Positions 62,795-64,000 of a stretch of 64,000 nucleotides of DNA are shown in pieces. The notes under the pieces are model-generated. The model had not been told where the DNA came from. It saw nothing but the letters and a program-made list of their open reading frames with translations, and did no database searches. Within the stretch, counting starts at the first letter, position 1; each line of letters begins with the position of its first letter. The DNA comes from Phyllobacterium chamaecytisi. Lineage in GTDB: Bacteria; Pseudomonadota; Alphaproteobacteria; Rhizobiales; Rhizobiaceae. The translations under genes were made by a program, and so were the position numbers. The DNA lies in contig NZ_JAIQWW010000004.1 of assembly GCF_020164455.1 (NCBI RefSeq), positions 186,001 through 250,000 on the forward strand. Direction: 5' to 3'.

Positions 62795-63370
62795 TCAGTA
62801 AATCGGCTCTTCGTAAAGCACGGTGCCATTGTCTTTCAATGCGCGGATCTGCGCATCTCCCGCGCTCGATACGGCGACTACCGCCTCGATCTTTCGTTCC
62901 TGTTGCTGAGCTTCGATCGCCCGTCCCTGACCTTCCGGCACATAGTAGCGCTCGATGCCATAGGTGACGCGGAGAGGGCTATAAGCCGCCGCATTGGCAA
63001 AGCTGGACGTGCGGCCACGCAGCTGCACTTCGCCAGACGGCACGTCCTTGCGCTCCTGCCATGAGGCGCCAGCGAAGGTCCACACGCCGCCGTCGCCCTC
63101 TTTCACAGTTACATAGACATCGGCAGGTCCATCGGTTGCGGGAATCGTTCCGCTGATCTTCCCGGCCTCGATATTGGAGATGGCATAGCGAAGCGTGACA
63201 TAGTCGCCGCGCAAAAAATCGTGCGGATCGACGGGTTCGCTTTGCAATGTGATGTCGGTGCCATCGCGCAGAATCGAAACGTGCTGCTGGACCATGGCGT
63301 AGAGCACACCGGACTGCATAAGCGCCACTGCAGCACCAAGCCAGAGGATGCGATTGATCTTTATTGTCAT
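62795..63370 (-). CDS. GDYXXLXY domain-containing protein
   Basis: 191 residues from the ATG at 63370, which overlaps the stop of the upstream membrane protein gene by 4 bp; the longer open frame beyond it is the shadow of that gene. An N-terminal hydrophobic helix (INRILWLGAAVALMQSGVLYAMV) anchors it. The family motif is G-D-Y-V-T-L-R-Y (HDFLRGDYVTLRYAI), and YGIERYYVPEGQGRAIE is the second conserved block. The function is unknown. It is usually paired with a DUF2157/DUF4401 membrane protein, as here. Confidence 0.9.
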   Translation of the reverse strand: MTIKINRILWLGAAVALMQSGVLYAMVQQHVSILRDGTDITLQSEPVDPHDFLRGDYVTLRYAISNIEAGKISGTIPATDGPADVYVTVKEGDGGVWTFAGASWQERKDVPSGEVQLRGRTSSFANAAAYSPLRVTYGIERYYVPEGQGRAIEAQQQERKIEAVVAVSSAGDAQIRALKDNGTVLYEEPIY

Positions 63371-64000
63371 GCGGTTGTCTGCCTTTTTGGATTCCTTTTC
63401 TGAAGACGTCGCTCCATACGGATGACAAAGGCGGCGAGAAGCAGAACCAGCACACCGGCGCTCAGGAAGAAGCTCGCGGTCCCGATCATCGTGCCGATAG
63501 TCTCGAAAGCCAGGTAGAGAACTTCCAGCGAGAAGACCGTATAGGCAATCCACCGCACCGCCAGATTACGGTGGCCCGAAAGCACGAGACCCGCGATCGA
63601 GCAGCCAAGGATCGCAAATCCGATCAGGACCTGACCGGGAATCGCTTCATCGGCAAATTCATTGCTGGCGATATCGAACTGGAAGAACAACAGCGCCACG
63701 AGCACCATGAAGAAGCCATAGGCGCCCAGGGGCTCTGTCCAGCCGGTCATCCGGTCCAGGAGGCCCGGACGCACGGCGTCCATCATGAAGCATATGGCAC
63801 CGATCAGCCCCGCCACCCACAAGACCATGACCTCGTTGAGATCGATTCGGACGACAAGCACGTAGGTGATGAGCAACAGGGCGATGAGATGCTGTGCGGC
63901 CCTGCCCTTCGTGTACCAGATTAGCCCTGCACTGATGAAAAGCAGGACCGGCACCAGCCAGACATAGTTGAAAGGCTCGCCCGTGGACCGGTCGAGCGAA
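63367..64000 (-). CDS. DUF2157/DUF4401-like multi-spanning membrane protein, C-terminal part (5' end off window)
   Basis: At least 211 codons are open to the window edge; a GTG at 63954 is internal, not the start. The visible part has about seven hydrophobic helices, for example LLFISAGLIWYTKGRAAQHLIALLL and VLYLAFETIGTMIGTASFFLSAGVLVLLLAAFVI, ending in a basic tail (RRLQKRNPKRQ). It is translationally coupled to the GDYXXLXY gene. The function is unknown, and only the C-terminal half can be judged. Confidence 0.75.
   Translation of the reverse strand, partial: SLDRSTGEPFNYVWLVPVLLFISAGLIWYTKGRAAQHLIALLLITYVLVVRIDLNEVMVLWVAGLIGAICFMMDAVRPGLLDRMTGWTEPLGAYGFFMVLVALLFFQFDIASNEFADEAIPGQVLIGFAILGCSIAGLVLSGHRNLAVRWIAYTVFSLEVLYLAFETIGTMIGTASFFLSAGVLVLLLAAFVIRMERRLQKRNPKRQTTA

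Noticed and set aside
1-64000. CRISPR arrays, prophage or insertion sequences
   Set aside because: No regularly spaced repeats with unique spacers, no cas genes, phage structural genes or transposase genes were found anywhere in the window.

Overview
This window comes from the chromosome of an alphaproteobacterium of the order Hyphomicrobiales (Rhizobiales). The likely group is Phyllobacterium, Ochrobactrum or Brucella. The evidence is the gene block aroQ-accB-accC-aat-DUF2155-NDUFA12, an NDUFA12-type complex I subunit, GatB, the block aminotransferase-hom-glpX-recJ, a class I PHB synthase, an alphaproteobacterial LexA box (GAAC-N7-GAAC) at dinB, and several families of intergenic palindromes typical of rhizobial genomes. 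The genus is an inference from content, not a proven placement.

Layout. 1-1.7 kb: the 3' end of a TPR-containing M48 protease gene and a ScsC/Com1-type DsbA. 2.1-5.1 kb: operon aroQ-accB-accC-aat (shikimate pathway, fatty acid synthesis, N-end rule). 5.2-9.2 kb: VOC protein, DUF2155, NDUFA12, two GNATs and gatB. 9.4-13.5 kb: FadR-type regulator with a CynX-type transporter, then an EF-G paralogue with a reduced G domain. 13.7-17.1 kb: ankyrin protein, YHS protein and an adenylate cyclase with FlgO and TPR domains. 17.2-20.7 kb: a type IIL (MmeI-like) restriction-modification gene interrupted by one frameshift. 20.7-26.2 kb: TetR with a divergent NmrA-like/DUF1772/PaiB group, then two exported hydrolases. 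26.2-29 kb: an AT-rich islet holding one KAP-family P-loop NTPase. 29-33.5 kb: DUF4239 protein, lipoprotein, LexA-controlled dinB, recJ. 33.6-38.1 kb: glpX, hom and an aminotransferase. 38.4-42.3 kb: lipoprotein, phaC and a DUF882-like protein. 42.4-48.5 kb: tRNA-Glu, lipoprotein, a candidate sRNA, sfsA-map-radC, BKACE, HD protein and tig. 49-55.5 kb: RND efflux pair and a YiaW/YiaV-like pair. 55.6-64 kb: RibD-like reductase, kduI-kduD-cupin with a divergent GntR regulator, O-methyltransferase, MscS-CNBD channel, tRNA-Leu and a GDYXXLXY/DUF2157 membrane pair that leaves the window.

Most genes are housekeeping or ordinary accessory genes. The most unusual material is non-coding. (1) A dispersed element of about 270 bp occurs twice (1839-2110 and 53458-53732). 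The outer inverted-repeat arms differ in sequence between the copies, yet within each copy they still pair, and most imperfect positions would be G-U pairs in a plus-strand RNA. That is covariation, and it suggests selection for a folded element. Copy 1 ends 15 nt before aroQ and must lie in, or supply, the leader of an operon of core genes. (2) A second palindromic family has three full copies and one half copy. (3) There is a perfect 44-bp inverted repeat at 38.2 kb and a compound palindrome at 30.1 kb. Other points to check are the frameshift that separates the nuclease and methylase parts of the MmeI-like gene, the solitary KAP NTPase islet, the G-domain-reduced EF-G paralogue, and a candidate sRNA upstream of sfsA.
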